A stretch of 64,000 nucleotides of DNA from Onchidella celtica. Taxonomy: Eukaryota > Mollusca > Gastropoda > Systellommatophora > Onchidiidae. This document shows, piece by piece, positions 1 to 28,259 of the stretch (positions within the stretch are counted from its first letter, which is position 1; every line of letters starts with the position of its first letter). The notes below the pieces were generated by a model. That model worked only from the letters and a program-made list of their open reading frames with translations. It did no database searches and had not been told where the DNA came from. A program made the translations under genes and the position numbers. The DNA lies in assembly GCA_963931925.1 (NCBI GenBank), contig OZ007569.1:26514524-26578523 (forward strand), given 5' to 3'.

Positions 1-1465
1 GGCCTCACAAAGGTGTTATAGCATTTTTCTTTTACTTTCCTATCGCAGTTAGAGATGTTCCTTTTTAGAAATGCTAGTATACCGTTTGCTTTGTTACATG
101 TGTTATTAATGTGTTGGTTCCATGTAAGTTTTCTGTCCAATGTAACTCCCAAATATTTAGCCTCATGTGTTTCGCTCAATTTTTCGTCGTGTATAAAGTA
201 GTCTGAGGTGATGTTGTGTTTTTTATTTGGAATTCTCAGGACTTGGCATTTATTGGGGTGGAATTCCATACGCCAGTCCCTCTCCCATTTTTGTAGACTG
301 TCTAGATCTTTCTGTAAAATTTCCGTATCTTCTTTTGAGTTTATTGTTCTATAGAGGAGGCTATCATCAGCAAACAGTCGTAATTTAGTGCCTGGAGAGA
401 TCTTACTTGGCATATCGTTAATATAAACTAGGAATAGTAAGGGGCCCATTACAGTACCCTGGGGTACTCCCGAGAGAACAGCTGCAGGATTGGATGACTT
501 TCCATCAACGACGACTATCTGTGTTCTATTTTCTAAGAAAGACTTAATCCACTTCAAAGTACTGTTTCTAACTCCATAATGGTTTAGTTTAGTCAAGAGA
601 CTAGCATGGTGCACTTTATCGAAGGCTTTACTGAAATCTAATAAGATGGTATCAGTCTGCCTGTTGTTATTCAAGTTATTAACAAAATCATTGCAAGTTG
701 TGACCAGCTGGGACTCACACGACCTGCGTTTTCTAAAACCATGCTGTACATGTGTTAAAACTGAGTGTTTCTCGAGATGCTTCATGATGCTGGTATGCAA
801 GATATGCTCTAAAAGTTTACAAGATATTGATGTCAGGGAGACTGGTCTATAATTTTCAGGACTAGCTCTATTTCCTTTCTTAAAAATGGGTACTACATTT
901 GCTTTTTTCCAGTCTTCCGGTATTTTTCCTTGTTCAATTGAAGCTCTAAATAACAAAGTGTAAACAGGGGCAATTTCCTTGGCACAGAGTTTCAGTAATT
1001 TGGCGGGAATTCCATCAGGCCCTGTAGCTTTATTTTCGTTAAGGTTTTCCAAAAGTTTCAGTACTCCATTTTCTGTGACAAATATTTCATCCATATCCGG
1101 CAGTTTGGCATCACTCAGCTCTCCCGAGAAGACTCCCCCTGGGTCGGAAAAGACCTTACAAAATTGAGTATTTAAGATATTGGCTCTTTTTTGGGCATCT
1201 TGCTGTGGGTGCCCTCTCTCATCGTTCAGTGCGGCTACTCCTAAGTTTTCTTTATTTTTACTTTTCACATATCTCCAAAGTTTTTTACTGTTATCAGATG
1301 AATCACTTATCATCTCATGGATATAATTATTATGAGCTTTCCGGCATTCTTTCTGTGTCAATCTTTTAATTTCTAGATATTTGTTTTTCACTCGTTCGGA
1401 GTTGCACTGTTTCATTTTTTTGAACCATTTATATTTTTTCCGAACTAATCTTTTCGTTAAAGTAA
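1..1465 (-). CDS. LINE reverse transcriptase (CR1/Jockey-like), 5'-truncated, runs off window
   Basis: Read on the minus strand, one frame stays open from about 1465 to the window edge (roughly 488 codons with no stop). It shows the reverse transcriptase blocks in order: NKATGPDGIP near 1035, VPIFKKG near 880, YRPVSLT near 845, QHGFRKRRSC near 740, the motif A stretch LLDFSKAFD near 640, SGVPQGTVMGPLLF near 450, and the catalytic FADD box near 380. The thumb region follows, with HPNKCQVL and KYLGVTLD. The endonuclease domain is missing: the upstream end joins abruptly, at 1465/1466, to the terminal inverted repeat of an unrelated DNA element. This fits a 5'-truncated insertion by target-primed reverse transcription. 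The 3' end lies outside the window. The lack of stops suggests a recent copy. Clade assignment by motif style only. Confidence 0.85.
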
Positions 1466-2212
1466 AGACAGAGTGAACTCACATTTCGTACAGCTTCACA
1501 CTGCTTCCTCACCGGTTGCACAAAAGCTCTATAAAACCGTTGCAAGAGAGCGGAGTGCAGCCTACAAACAACCGTTTGAAAGTTCACGGTGTCTCCTCAC
1601 CTTCCACACATGGATGGACCGTGATTACATTTTACCGCTGCACTAAATTTCGTCCTCGGTTCATCCGGGAAGGATGACGCAATGACGACCGGGTGAGGGG
1701 GGGGGGGGGGAGCGTCGTCAGTCGACACATGTTCTTTTCAAATTCAGTGTGATACCAGTGGGTGATAACGGCTTCCTGAAATTGGTTTCCTGTTTCTCAA
1801 TAAAGGCCGATATCATCTCCAGCAACAGAATAGGAAAAGTTGCTGGCGTCATTCGTATATAGCTCAGGTATTTTTTGTGTCTCTCAGCAATTCTTCAAGA
1901 AGGTGGTGGCATTATCCATACATTAGTCTTCTTTTGAAAATGCTGTGGACCCAATATCTTCTTCTGTAAGCGTTCCTTCACTTGAGCCAATAAAGCATTA
2001 TGAGTCTCAAACAAGAAACACCGACAACTGTTGACGGCGTCTTGAACGGAAATGAGCCGTGTCAGAACATAATACGAGTCTCGAGACGGGCCAGTGAGAA
2101 CGGCTTGTGAACTCACTCTGCTTGAGATCTCACATCACATTCATTTCACGGTTCACCACATAAAATGTGGAAGTAGTGTGAATTGTGAGTGTGGGTCTAC
2201 TCTGTCTCGACC
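1466..2212. mobile_element. TIR DNA element, copy A (first 5 bases of left TIR lost)
   Basis: Copy A of the 742-bp element described at 47043-47784. The right terminus ACTCTGTCTCGACC is intact at 2199-2212. The left terminus begins at AGACAGAGTG, and the expected GGTCG in front of it is replaced by LINE sequence. A 73-codon minus-strand ORF (1895-2116) is shared by both copies but matches no family I recognise. Superfamily unknown. Confidence 0.6.
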
Positions 2213-2216
2213 TTTA

Positions 2217-2358
2217 GGCTGTGTTTTCACGTGTACCGAAACGAAAACCGGAACGGAAACGTCAAGAATCCATCAAGTAATTAAAAGAAAGAGTGTTTCC
2301 ATGTATAAGGAAACGGCATTTCCGTACACATGAAAACATTCTTTCTATCTCGAAGTGG
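2217..2358. mobile_element. Foldback MITE fragment (GTTTTCATGTGTACGGAAAC family)
   Basis: Contains GTGTTTTCACGTGTACC at the left and the inverted form CCGTACACATGAAAAC near 2320-2336. The same family occurs nearly full length at 58553-58754 and 58949-59108. This copy holds about half of the palindrome and is truncated. An equivalent truncated copy is at 47789-47930. Confidence 0.65.
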
Positions 2359-2738
2359 ATTGAAATAAAGTAATAGATAACTTTGCTACAATGAAGCCTA
2401 CAGGAATGAGACTTGTAGGTCTTTCATACATTTTTCACTGTGCTTCGTTTTGTTTTCATTTTACGTTTACAATTAAAATAATTAAATAATATACATGTTT
2501 TGATTATGTTTTGAGATTTATGTGATTACTGTAAAACCTTTTAGTGTGTTCTAGTTCTAAATACAAAATAACAGTTATGTGTTTCCTTTGAAATTGTATC
2601 TTCTTTGTGTTTCGATTTTAAACTCAAAATAAAAATGTATAAACCATGAGTTGTAATTTGTTTGATGTGTAATATGGCCCCTTTTTTATGTGCTTTTTTT
2701 TACAGAACCTGGCTAAACCTCTGACACTAAGATCTTAC

Positions 2739-19870
<17,132 letters not shown>

Positions 19871-20066
19871 TTTCTCTGGCAATATTCACTTTAACAAATT
19901 CGTTGGTCTCTGTTGATTGACTGTTTTAAAAGACAAAACGGAAAAACATCGGGAAAAAAAAAAAAAAGAAAACGATAGAGGTTAGGTGAAGAATGTTCTG
20001 TTTGCCTTCCAAAACTGAAATGGTCAAGATGATGATGAAATGATCCTGCTGCATGCCGTTTGTCGT

Positions 20067-20886
20067 TCTCAGTCTCTTTTTTAAAAAAGTAATTTTAATC
20101 ATGGAAAATTACACTGTTTCCTATTTTCACAACTTTCCCTCAACGAAATCCCAAACTACATGTCTAAAGCTGCTCAGTAACAGAGCAAATTCTGACTTTA
20201 TTCAAACTGTCCCCCATTTTATAATGATTGTGCATTTCAGTAAAGAGATGACTGTTTTCAGGGTTTCTTACAGGGTCAGAATAGTCAGATACTTGAAGAT
20301 TCTTGTATTTCATCTCTGCTTTTATTTTATGTAAGTTATGGTCAGATTCAAGGATAAATGTTCCAGATGACTGCTAAACAGTTGGCAGAAACAGAGATTG
20401 GTGTTCGGCATCAGAATTTCTCAAACAAAACCATAATATCCTTACCTCGTTGTCACATTATGGAATAGTATTCGCCACACGAGATATTTAGAAGCAGACA
20501 ACAATAACAACAAAAAGCACTCTGCTTTACTGGAATCGTCATCATGACTTCTTCCATTTCCATAGGAAAAGTGGGAAGAACTGATCATTATTGATTGAGT
20601 TAGAGCACGTACATCTTCAGAATTCAAAACTCCTACGTGTAATTCGCTCGCAAGGCCTTGATCAACCGTTTACCAGCTTGCAAGATGGGACAAAACATAG
20701 GCAAGGAACTGAAATAAAATAGATGTGAAGGAGAGAAAAGAACGAAAGAGAGAGAGAGAGAGAGAGAGAAAGACAATACAGTTGTACAAGCGACAAGGAA
20801 CAAACACTACACTGTCTTTCCTTCGTTGACAGTTAGTGGGCTTGATAATTCTTTTCTACATGAAATCGTTACAAATATGACAGAAG
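20067..20886. other. Non-coding DNA upstream of lectin copy A
   Basis: No coding similarity seen. Contains a (GA)n tract at about 20748-20770. On the minus strand, GACAACGAG followed by GTAAGG (near 20445-20454) is a donor-like site that could end a 5' UTR exon; weak. Confidence 0.4.
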
Positions 20887-21169
20887 TGTCACGAGTGGAG
20901 TGAATGCAATTAAGGGGATTGCTACAGAGCGGGTGTATAGTAAGAAGGGCTCACGGCAGACAAATAGGGAAAAACGTGAAAGGGGGTGAGTAAGGATTAA
21001 ACGGGGTGAGATCAGTGTGTTTACCAGTTCACTGCACAGAGATAGACCAAAGAGAACGGACGCTAGTAAGAGCCCAGCGGGCGAACAGAGGGGAGCAGTC
21101 GGAAGACGAATGAAAGTGTTTTTTCCAGTGATGACTGGTAGGTAGAACGTTGATTGATAATTATGATTG

Positions 21170-22437
21170 TGTCACAAATCCCAGACTGGGAGATGTAATA
21201 AGTATGACAGGACAACAATCACGAACAACCAAGTTAACACTTAACAGAACAATCCATCAGACTCACACATTTATTAAACATAATTATACATATAATAGCG
21301 CCATTACCTACATTATATTATTGAAATCAACTGCCGTACAACGGCCTTATTCTCACACACACTCTCCCTCGGATCCACAATCCGGTAGTTACTCCTAAAG
21401 GCACTTCGGCCTCAGCCTCTCCCCTCAGGGTCTTAACAACACATTAGTAATTTACTGGCACCGCAGTCTCTCAATATCCCCTTCCTCTTGTCATACACCT
21501 TAGCACTCCCCTAGCACCTCAGCAGGGCAATAACACATTATTATTTCCATAGCCATCAACATGGCAACAACATAGTATCAGTTCACTAGCCTATCAACAT
21601 GGCAACAACATAGTATCAGTTCACTAGCCTATCAACATGGCAACAACATAGTATCAGTTCACTAGCCTATCAACATGGCAACAATATAGTATCTCATTCA
21701 CTCTCATATCTACGTCCCTGTCCGTGACCTGACTGCCACGACTTTATGTGCCTCTACTGTCCTGCACTGACAGCCTCACTTCTGGCCTATGTGTGGCCTC
21801 CGGCCCTATGCTGGCCTATCCCCTGTGCTCATCGAGGTGGCTCTGCGGCCCGTCCCCGACACCTACAAGAATAACATTACATTGGTATAATACCCTACCA
21901 TTTCTATTCACTCCACCTCTCCTTACAACCCATGAAACGTACACACACTAGTTCACCTTTCACTCACCACACATCTTACGGTAACACACTTCCATCGGAG
22001 TACACACTACTCACTCGCGCTACAAATCCATGAACTCACTTTCATCTATCGCTCGTGGCGCACATTGCTATATCCAATATCAAGGACTTCCACATTCCTC
22101 ACATATACTTATTTACATCATGGTAATAGACGAATATAATATAATACATCAATCATAATAATCACTCAACGTTCTACATACCAGTCATTACTGGAACAAC
22201 ACTCATCCGTCTCCCGACTGCTTTCACTTATGTCCGCCCGCTGGGCTCTTATTCACAGGTCCGATCCGTAGGACCTTCTAACTTGCAGTGATAGTTATAC
22301 AGCGCTTTCGCCTCATTCAGACCCCCCCCCCCCACTACTCACAACAGCACGCTTAACTTGCTGTCTACTGTGAGTCCTTCTTACTCTACACCCGCTCTGT
22401 AGCAATCCCCTTAATTGCACTCACTCCACTCGTGACA
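21170..22437 (-). repeat. 3' LTR of young element
   Basis: 1268 bp, TG...CA ends. It includes nearly four copies of a 38-bp tandem repeat (about 21546-21690) with core CTATCAACATGGCAACAACA, and a C12 run near 22322. Same length as the 5' LTR. Confidence 0.95.
21546..21690. repeat. 38-bp tandem repeat inside LTR
   Basis: Unit AGCCTATCAACATGGCAACA plus 18 further bases, about 3.8 copies. It is repeated in the 5' LTR at 25977-26121 and, in diverged reverse-complement form with the same 38-bp period, in the old LTR near 27335-27450. Confidence 0.85.
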
Positions 22438-22458
22438 TCATCCCCCACCCCAAAAAAA
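22438..22458 (-). promoter_or_regulatory. Polypurine tract
   Basis: On the minus strand an A run then TTGGGGTGGGGGATGA directly abuts the 3' LTR start. It is the expected plus-strand primer for reverse transcription. Confidence 0.7.
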
Positions 22459-22792
22459 TTAATGCAATTAATTTCAAATCGCATCAAGATGACTGTCAAC
22501 GAGTGAGCGTGAGCAATACCTACACTAGAAAAATGACCTAGCAGTTCCCCTAGTATATAGAATACCGAACTCAGGGGAAAATATGGGGATCACTATGGCC
22601 TGCCATATGCATATATGTGTCACATCATCAATAGCTAACTAAACACAATACCTAATACAGAATCAAAAACCACTCAACCTATCAACCATTCTTCATATCA
22701 TATTTATAATGTCAATATTTTAAAGTCGACTCATTCCCACAGATCCTGTCGATGTTCCTGTCCTCCGATGTATAAGCTGCTGAAATCTTGCC

Positions 22793-25663
22793 CTAGGCTC
22801 GACTAAGGTAGTCGGCGATATGATTGCTGGTTCCTGGAATTGGTTGAATAACGAAGGTATACGGCTGCAAAGCCAATGCCCATCTAGACAAGCGTGGGCT
22901 GGACGAACGATTCTTCGACAAAAATGTCAGTGGCTTGTGGTCTGTCTGGATACAAAATTCTCGTCCCATGAGATAACGTCCTAGTTTCTGGACGGACCAG
23001 ACAATGGCAAGACACTCACGCTCTATCACAGAATACTTTCTTTCTCTCTGCAATAACTTCCTACTGACATAACATACAGGATGGAGACATTCGTTCTTCT
23101 CCTGTAGAAGACAAGCGCCGACACCAGAGTCCGACGCATCCGTTCTGAGGATAAAATTAGATCGAAAATCGGGTAATATCAAAATGGGTGACGATGATAA
23201 TGCTGTCACCAAATTATCAAATGATGTCTGACATTCAGACGTCCACTGGACCTTATCGGGTTGTCCCTTCTTAGTAAGGTCAGTAAGAGAAGATGACAAG
23301 GAGGAAAAATTTGGAATGAACTTTCTGTAATAATTTAAAATTCCCACTAAGCTTCTGACTTGTTTCTTTGTTTTAGGGATTTGCAACCCTACTAACTTGT
23401 CAATTTTTGTTACTTCAGGTCTCTGAACACCTCTACCCACGATATGTCCTAAGAATATTATCTCTGGACATGCCAAATCCATCTTTGCGGGTTTAGCAGT
23501 TAACCCAAAATGACGTAATCGTTGAAAAATTACTGTTAGTGTCTGAATATGATCAGACCATGTCGACGTATGGCATGCTATATCATCAAAGAATGACACG
23601 ACATTAGGTATGTCCTTCAACACTAATCTCATTAATCGTGCAAACGTTGCTGGCGCGTTCACCAACCCAAATGGCATGACCTTAAATTGGAATAATCCAA
23701 TGGGCGTTTGGAACGCCGTGTATTGTTTAGACTCCTCAGTAAGCGGGATTTCCCAATAACCTTTCGTTAAATCTATCTTGGAAAACCACGTGGACCCGGC
23801 CAATGAAGCTATTAATTCCTCCTGAAACGGAATAGGCTCCCTATCGCCTACCGTAATAGTGTTCAGTCTTCGAAAATCAATACAGAACCGCACCGATCCA
23901 TCAAGTTTTTTCACGAGGACGATGGGTGATGAATACGGCGATGTTGATGGTTCTATCACATCTAACTTCAACATTGACTCAACTTCCTTTATGACTCTAT
24001 CTCTCGAAGAAAAAGGCAACGGATACGGTCGAAGAAATACTGGCTTATCCGAAGTCAACTTTATTTGGTGCTGGATCACCGTAGTGCGACCCGGCAAATC
24101 CGTAACAACATCCGGAAATGACGCTAACAGGGTCTCAAGTTCCCTACTCCTTGAACTCGTAAGGTCAGGGTTAATTTTTACGTCCCTGTAACCTTGTGTC
24201 GGAGTTAACTCCGGCAATTGAATTTGTAACTCCTCCTGCGCCTCGGTGTCGCTTACGTCACAGTCCAACTGGTCTACGACCCCCGTACAAGCGGTAGAGA
24301 AGACAGTCTCCTTTGGTCTTGTCTGTGCACACAGATACTGTGGTCTCTCATAAAATCTCTGTAGCATATTAACATGGAAAACCTTACTCGCTCCATCAAT
24401 GTGGATAGCGTAATCTACCTTTGAAACAACTCGCTCAATAACATAAGGACCTTTCCATGTCATCAATAACTTATTATGGTCCGTAGGTAACAACAACAGA
24501 ACCTTGTCTCCTGGCTTAAAAATTCTCAGTTTAGATCCTCTATCTTTATAGTCTTTTGCTCTTTTCGAAGCGATACCAGAAGCTTCTTCTGCTATAGTGC
24601 GCGCTGAAGATAGTCTTTCTCTTAAATCAACAAGGTACTGAAACACCGAAATCTGCTCATCGTCTCCCGATGATGGCGACGTCATCATGTCCCGAAGAAC
24701 GTCAGTTGGGCCCCTAGGACTACGACCGTACATCATTTCGAACGGCGAGAATCCCGTTGACTCCTGCCGTACCTCTCTGTACGCGAATAACACTGCAGGG
24801 ATATATCTATCCCAATCTTTAGGGCGATCAGCAGCTACCTTACGCAGCATCGACTTTAACGTCGAGTTCAATCTCTCGCACATGCCATTAGCCTGCGGAT
24901 GATAAGGGGTGGTAGTGATGGGTTGTATACTGAATAAGCGGAACAATTCCTTCATCATCTGCGACGTAAATTGCGCGCCCCTATCAGACAGAATTTGCTC
25001 TGGTATTCCTACCCTAGCGAAAATTGCAAACAACGCTTCCGCGACTGCCTCAGACGTTATGGTCCGCAGAGGAACCGCCTCTGGCCATCTCGTAGCATTA
25101 CATATGACCGTTAAGAAAAATCGATTCCCCCTATCGGTCGCTGGGTGAATGGGGCCAACAAGGTCTATCGAGACCTTTTTAAACGGTTCCGAGACCGTGG
25201 GGATCTTCTGAAGAGGGGCCTGGGGTGTACGACCCTTATGCGTCGTCTTTTGGCACGCACTGCACGTCTTACAATAGACCTGCACATCTCTGTGGATCGA
25301 TGGCCAGTAAAAATTTTTAAGAACCCTTTCTTTGGTTCTAGCTATCCCCATATGACCCGCTAATGGGACATCATGTGCCAAATGCAATACTGTTGCGATC
25401 AGCAACGCTGGCACAACGACCTGCTTTAAAATGGAGGACACCGTTACATACTTACGGAACAGAATGCCCGCCTGAACAATAAAGGAGGACGACCCGTTCT
25501 TATATCTCCTCGTTTTCTCGGTTCGCGCTTCCCCAAAACATGGGTTTAATGATGGGTCCTCCCTTTGTAATCTCGCCAAGCGCTCCGGACGAGCCCCCAG
25601 TGTCACAAATCCCAGACTGGGAGATGTAATAAGTATGACAGGACAACAATCACGAACAACCAA
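22793..25663 (-). CDS. Pol polyprotein: integrase, reverse transcriptase, RNase H
   Basis: 956 codons counted from an ATG inside the LTR; the true start is unknown because the frame runs from the LTR through the primer site. Residues about 94-137 form the HHCC zinc-binding region (HLAHD, GHMG, CKTCSACQ). The integrase triad is D167 (SIDLVGP), D227 (LSDRGAQF) and E263 (NGMCERLN), a D-D-35-E spacing. A GPY module follows near 405. The reverse transcriptase spans about 540-740 with SKIDLTKGYW (D631), FQFKVMPFGLVNAP and FFDD (691-694) in place of the commoner YxDD. RNase H has TDAS (841) and TDHKPL (907). No gag or aspartic protease motif precedes the integrase. The frame is intact. Confidence 0.93.
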   Translation of the reverse strand: MVVRDCCPVILITSPSLGFVTLGARPERLARLQREDPSLNPCFGEARTEKTRRYKNGSSSFIVQAGILFRKYVTVSSILKQVVVPALLIATVLHLAHDVPLAGHMGIARTKERVLKNFYWPSIHRDVQVYCKTCSACQKTTHKGRTPQAPLQKIPTVSEPFKKVSIDLVGPIHPATDRGNRFFLTVICNATRWPEAVPLRTITSEAVAEALFAIFARVGIPEQILSDRGAQFTSQMMKELFRLFSIQPITTTPYHPQANGMCERLNSTLKSMLRKVAADRPKDWDRYIPAVLFAYREVRQESTGFSPFEMMYGRSPRGPTDVLRDMMTSPSSGDDEQISVFQYLVDLRERLSSARTIAEEASGIASKRAKDYKDRGSKLRIFKPGDKVLLLLPTDHNKLLMTWKGPYVIERVVSKVDYAIHIDGASKVFHVNMLQRFYERPQYLCAQTRPKETVFSTACTGVVDQLDCDVSDTEAQEELQIQLPELTPTQGYRDVKINPDLTSSRSRELETLLASFPDVVTDLPGRTTVIQHQIKLTSDKPVFLRPYPLPFSSRDRVIKEVESMLKLDVIEPSTSPYSSPIVLVKKLDGSVRFCIDFRRLNTITVGDREPIPFQEELIASLAGSTWFSKIDLTKGYWEIPLTEESKQYTAFQTPIGLFQFKVMPFGLVNAPATFARLMRLVLKDIPNVVSFFDDIACHTSTWSDHIQTLTVIFQRLRHFGLTAKPAKMDLACPEIIFLGHIVGRGVQRPEVTKIDKLVGLQIPKTKKQVRSLVGILNYYRKFIPNFSSLSSSLTDLTKKGQPDKVQWTSECQTSFDNLVTALSSSPILILPDFRSNFILRTDASDSGVGACLLQEKNECLHPVCYVSRKLLQRERKYSVIERECLAIVWSVQKLGRYLMGREFCIQTDHKPLTFLSKNRSSSPRLSRWALALQPYTFVIQPIPGTSNHIADYLSRA
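25585..25599 (-). promoter_or_regulatory. Primer binding site, tRNA-Pro type
   Basis: One base inside the 5' LTR boundary the minus strand reads TGGGGGCTCGTCCGG, the complement of the tRNA-Pro 3' end used by many retroelements. The match ends after 15 bases. Confidence 0.8.
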
Positions 25664-26868
25664 GTTAACACTTAACAGAACAATCCATCAGACTCACACA
25701 TTTATTAAACATAATTATACATATAATAGCGCCATTACCTACATTATATTATTGAAATCAACTGCCGTACAACGGCCTTATTCTCACACACACTCTCCCT
25801 GGGATCCACAATCCGGTAGTTACTCCTAAAGGCACTTCGGCCTCAGCCTCTCCCCTCAGGGTCTTAACAACACATTAGTAATTTACTGGCACCGCAGTCT
25901 CTCAATATCCCCTTCCTCTTGTCATACACCTTAGCACTCCCCTAGCACCTCAGCAGGGCAATAACACATTATTATTTTCATAGCCATCAACATGGCAACA
26001 ACATAGTATCAGTTCACTAGCCTATCAACATGGCAACAACATAGTATCAGTTCACTAGCCTATCAACATGGCAACAACATAGTATCAGTTCACTAGCCTA
26101 TCAACATGGCAACAATATAGTATCTCATTCACTCTCATATCTACGTCCCTGTCCGTGACCTGACTGCCACGACTTTATGTGCCTCTACTGTCCTGCACTG
26201 ACAGCCTCACTTCTGGCCTATGTGTGGCCTCCGGCCCTATGCTGGCCTATCCCCTGTGCTCATCGAGGTGGCTCTGCGGCCCGTCCCCGACACCTACAAG
26301 AATAACATTACATTGGTATAATACCCTACCATTTCTATTCACTCCACCTCTCCTTACAACCCATGAAACGTACACACACTAGTTCACCTTTCACTCACCA
26401 CACATCTTACGGTAACACACTTCCATCGGAGTACACACTACTCACTCGCGCTACAAATCCATGAACTCACTTTCATCTATCGCTCGTGGCGCACATTGCT
26501 ATATCCAATATCAAGGACTTCCACATTCCTCACATATACTTATTTACATCATGGTAATAGACGAATATAATATAATACATCAATCATAATAATCACTCAA
26601 CGTTCTACATACCAGTCATTACTGGAACAACACTCATCCGTCTCCCGACTGCTTTCACTTATGTCCGCCCGCTGGGCTCTTATTCACAGGTCCGATCCGT
26701 AGGACCTTCTAACTTGCAGTGATAGTTATACAGCGCTTTCGCCTCATTCAGACCCCCCCCCCCCACTACTCACAACAGCACGCTTAACTTGCTGTCTACT
26801 GTGAGTCCTTCTTACTCTACACCCGCTCTGTAGCAATCCCCTTAATTGCACTCACTCCACTCGTGACA
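25601..26868 (-). repeat. 5' LTR of young element
   Basis: 1268 bp, same ends and length as the 3' LTR. The only differences I see are CTCGG versus CTGGG in CTCCCTSGGATCC, and TTTCC versus TTTTC near the tandem repeat. Confidence 0.95.
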
Positions 26869-27824
26869 GATTGATGTATTATATTATATTCGTCTATTAC
26901 CATGATGTAAATAAGTATATGTGAGGAATGTGGAAGTCCTTGATATTGGATATAGCAATGTGCGCCATGAGCGATAGATGAAAGTGAGTTCATGGATTTG
27001 TAGCACGAGTGAGTATTGTGTACTCCGATGGAGGTGTGTTACCGTAAGATGTTTGGTGAGTGAAAGGTGAACTATTGTGTGTACGCTTCATGGGTTGTAA
27101 GGAGAGGTGGAGTGAATAGAAATGGTATGGTATTATACCAATGTAATGTTATTCTTGTAGGTGCCGAGGTCGGGCCGAAGAGCGCCACCTACGGTGAGCA
27201 CAGGGGATAGGCCAGCATAGGGCCGGAGGCCACACATAGGCCAGAAGTGAGGCTGTCGGTGCAGGACAGTAGAGGCACATAAAATCGTGGCAGTCTGGCC
27301 ACGGACAGGGACGTAGATATGTGAATGTGATAATGTACTATTGCCATGTTGATGGGCTATTGAAATGATAATGTACTATTGCCATGTTGATGGGCTATTG
27401 AAATGATAATGTACTATTGCCATGTTGATGGGCTATTGAAATGATAATGTGCTATTGCCCTGCTGAGGTGCTAGTGGAATGCTAAGGTGTTATGGCAATA
27501 GGAAGGTGATATTGAGAGACTGCGGTGCCAGTGAATTATTAATGTGCTATTAAGACCCTGAGGGGAGAGGCTGAGGCCGAAGTGTCTTTAGGAAGTAACT
27601 ACCGGGTTGTGGATCCGAGGAAGAGTGCATGTGGGAATAAGGCCGTTGTACGGCGGTTAAATTCAATAATATAATGTATGTAATTGAGCTATTATCTGTA
27701 TAATTATGTTTAATAAATGTGTGAGTCTGATGGGTTGTTCTGTTAAGTGTTAAACTTGTTCGTTCGTGATTGTTGTCCTGTTATAACTTATTACATCTCC
27801 CAGTCTGGGATTTGTGACAAGAAG

Positions 27825-28259
27825 CATAAAACGTTGTATAATTGCTGTCCATAGGATGCCTTTAAAAAAAAAGATGTTGGCCACGAAAAATAGTGCCAGA
27901 AATTCAAGATGGCTGAAAATATTGGAAAGAGGCTACATAATAGGCATTGTGTATAAAATTGTTTGTCATAAAGGCAATTCATATCTCAGAATATGGACTT
28001 GTAATGTTGGAAAGAATAGATCTTCCATACATGATGTTTTGGAGATAAACAAAAATTAAAGATGGCCACCGTTGTGATTCTTTCTTAGTGTAGAAAAATC
28101 GCACAGAAACTATTTTATTAGTATTTATCTGACAGTGACACTTTCTTTATCCACTCAAGAAAAATAGCTTTGCAATATCTGAACGTGTATGTGGGCAGAA
28201 GCAAAAAATTTTTTTAAATATTTAAAAACCAGCAAATACCTGAAGCAGGATTGTGCACT
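27825..28259. other. AT-rich intergenic DNA, no recognised feature
   Basis: Short ORFs only, none with recognisable similarity. Confidence 0.5.

Larger units (their letters stand above)
21170..26868 (-). mobile_element. Young LTR retrotransposon, integrase-first Ty3/Gypsy type, no gag
   Basis: Two 1268-bp LTRs (21170-22437 and 25601-26868) begin TGTCACAAAT and end CTCGTGACA on the plus strand. I see two base differences between them. The 5-bp duplication GATTG flanks the unit (21165-21169 and 26869-26873). The coding strand is minus. Right after the 5' LTR is TGGGGGCTCGTCCGG (25599-25585), matching the primer site for tRNA-Pro, and just before the 3' LTR is a purine run (GGGGTGGGGGATGA). The 3.16-kb interior holds a single ORF ordered integrase, reverse transcriptase, RNase H. 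That order is known from Gmr1-like Ty3/Gypsy elements. No gag or protease is present. Confidence 0.92.
20887..27819 (+). mobile_element. Old solo LTR, split by insertion of a younger relative
   Basis: The two pieces 20887-21164 and 26869-27819 join into one LTR of about 1.23 kb that begins TGTCACGAGTGGAGTG and ends GGGATTTGTGACA. It is flanked by the 5-bp duplication AGAAG (20882-20886 and 27820-27824). Its sequence is the reverse complement of the young LTRs with clear divergence, so it belongs to the same family in opposite orientation. No internal region of its own is present, making it a solo LTR left by LTR-LTR recombination. Confidence 0.9.

Noticed and set aside
1895..2116. 73-codon minus ORF shared with copy B
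   Set aside because: Inside a TIR element, no domain, and its tail differs between copies; no support as a gene.
21546..21690. Regular 38-bp repeats resembling a CRISPR array
   Set aside because: Units are contiguous with no unique spacers and lie inside an LTR of a eukaryotic genome.
23859..25363. Plus-strand ORFs of 71-110 codons across the retroelement
   Set aside because: Antisense shadows of the pol ORF.
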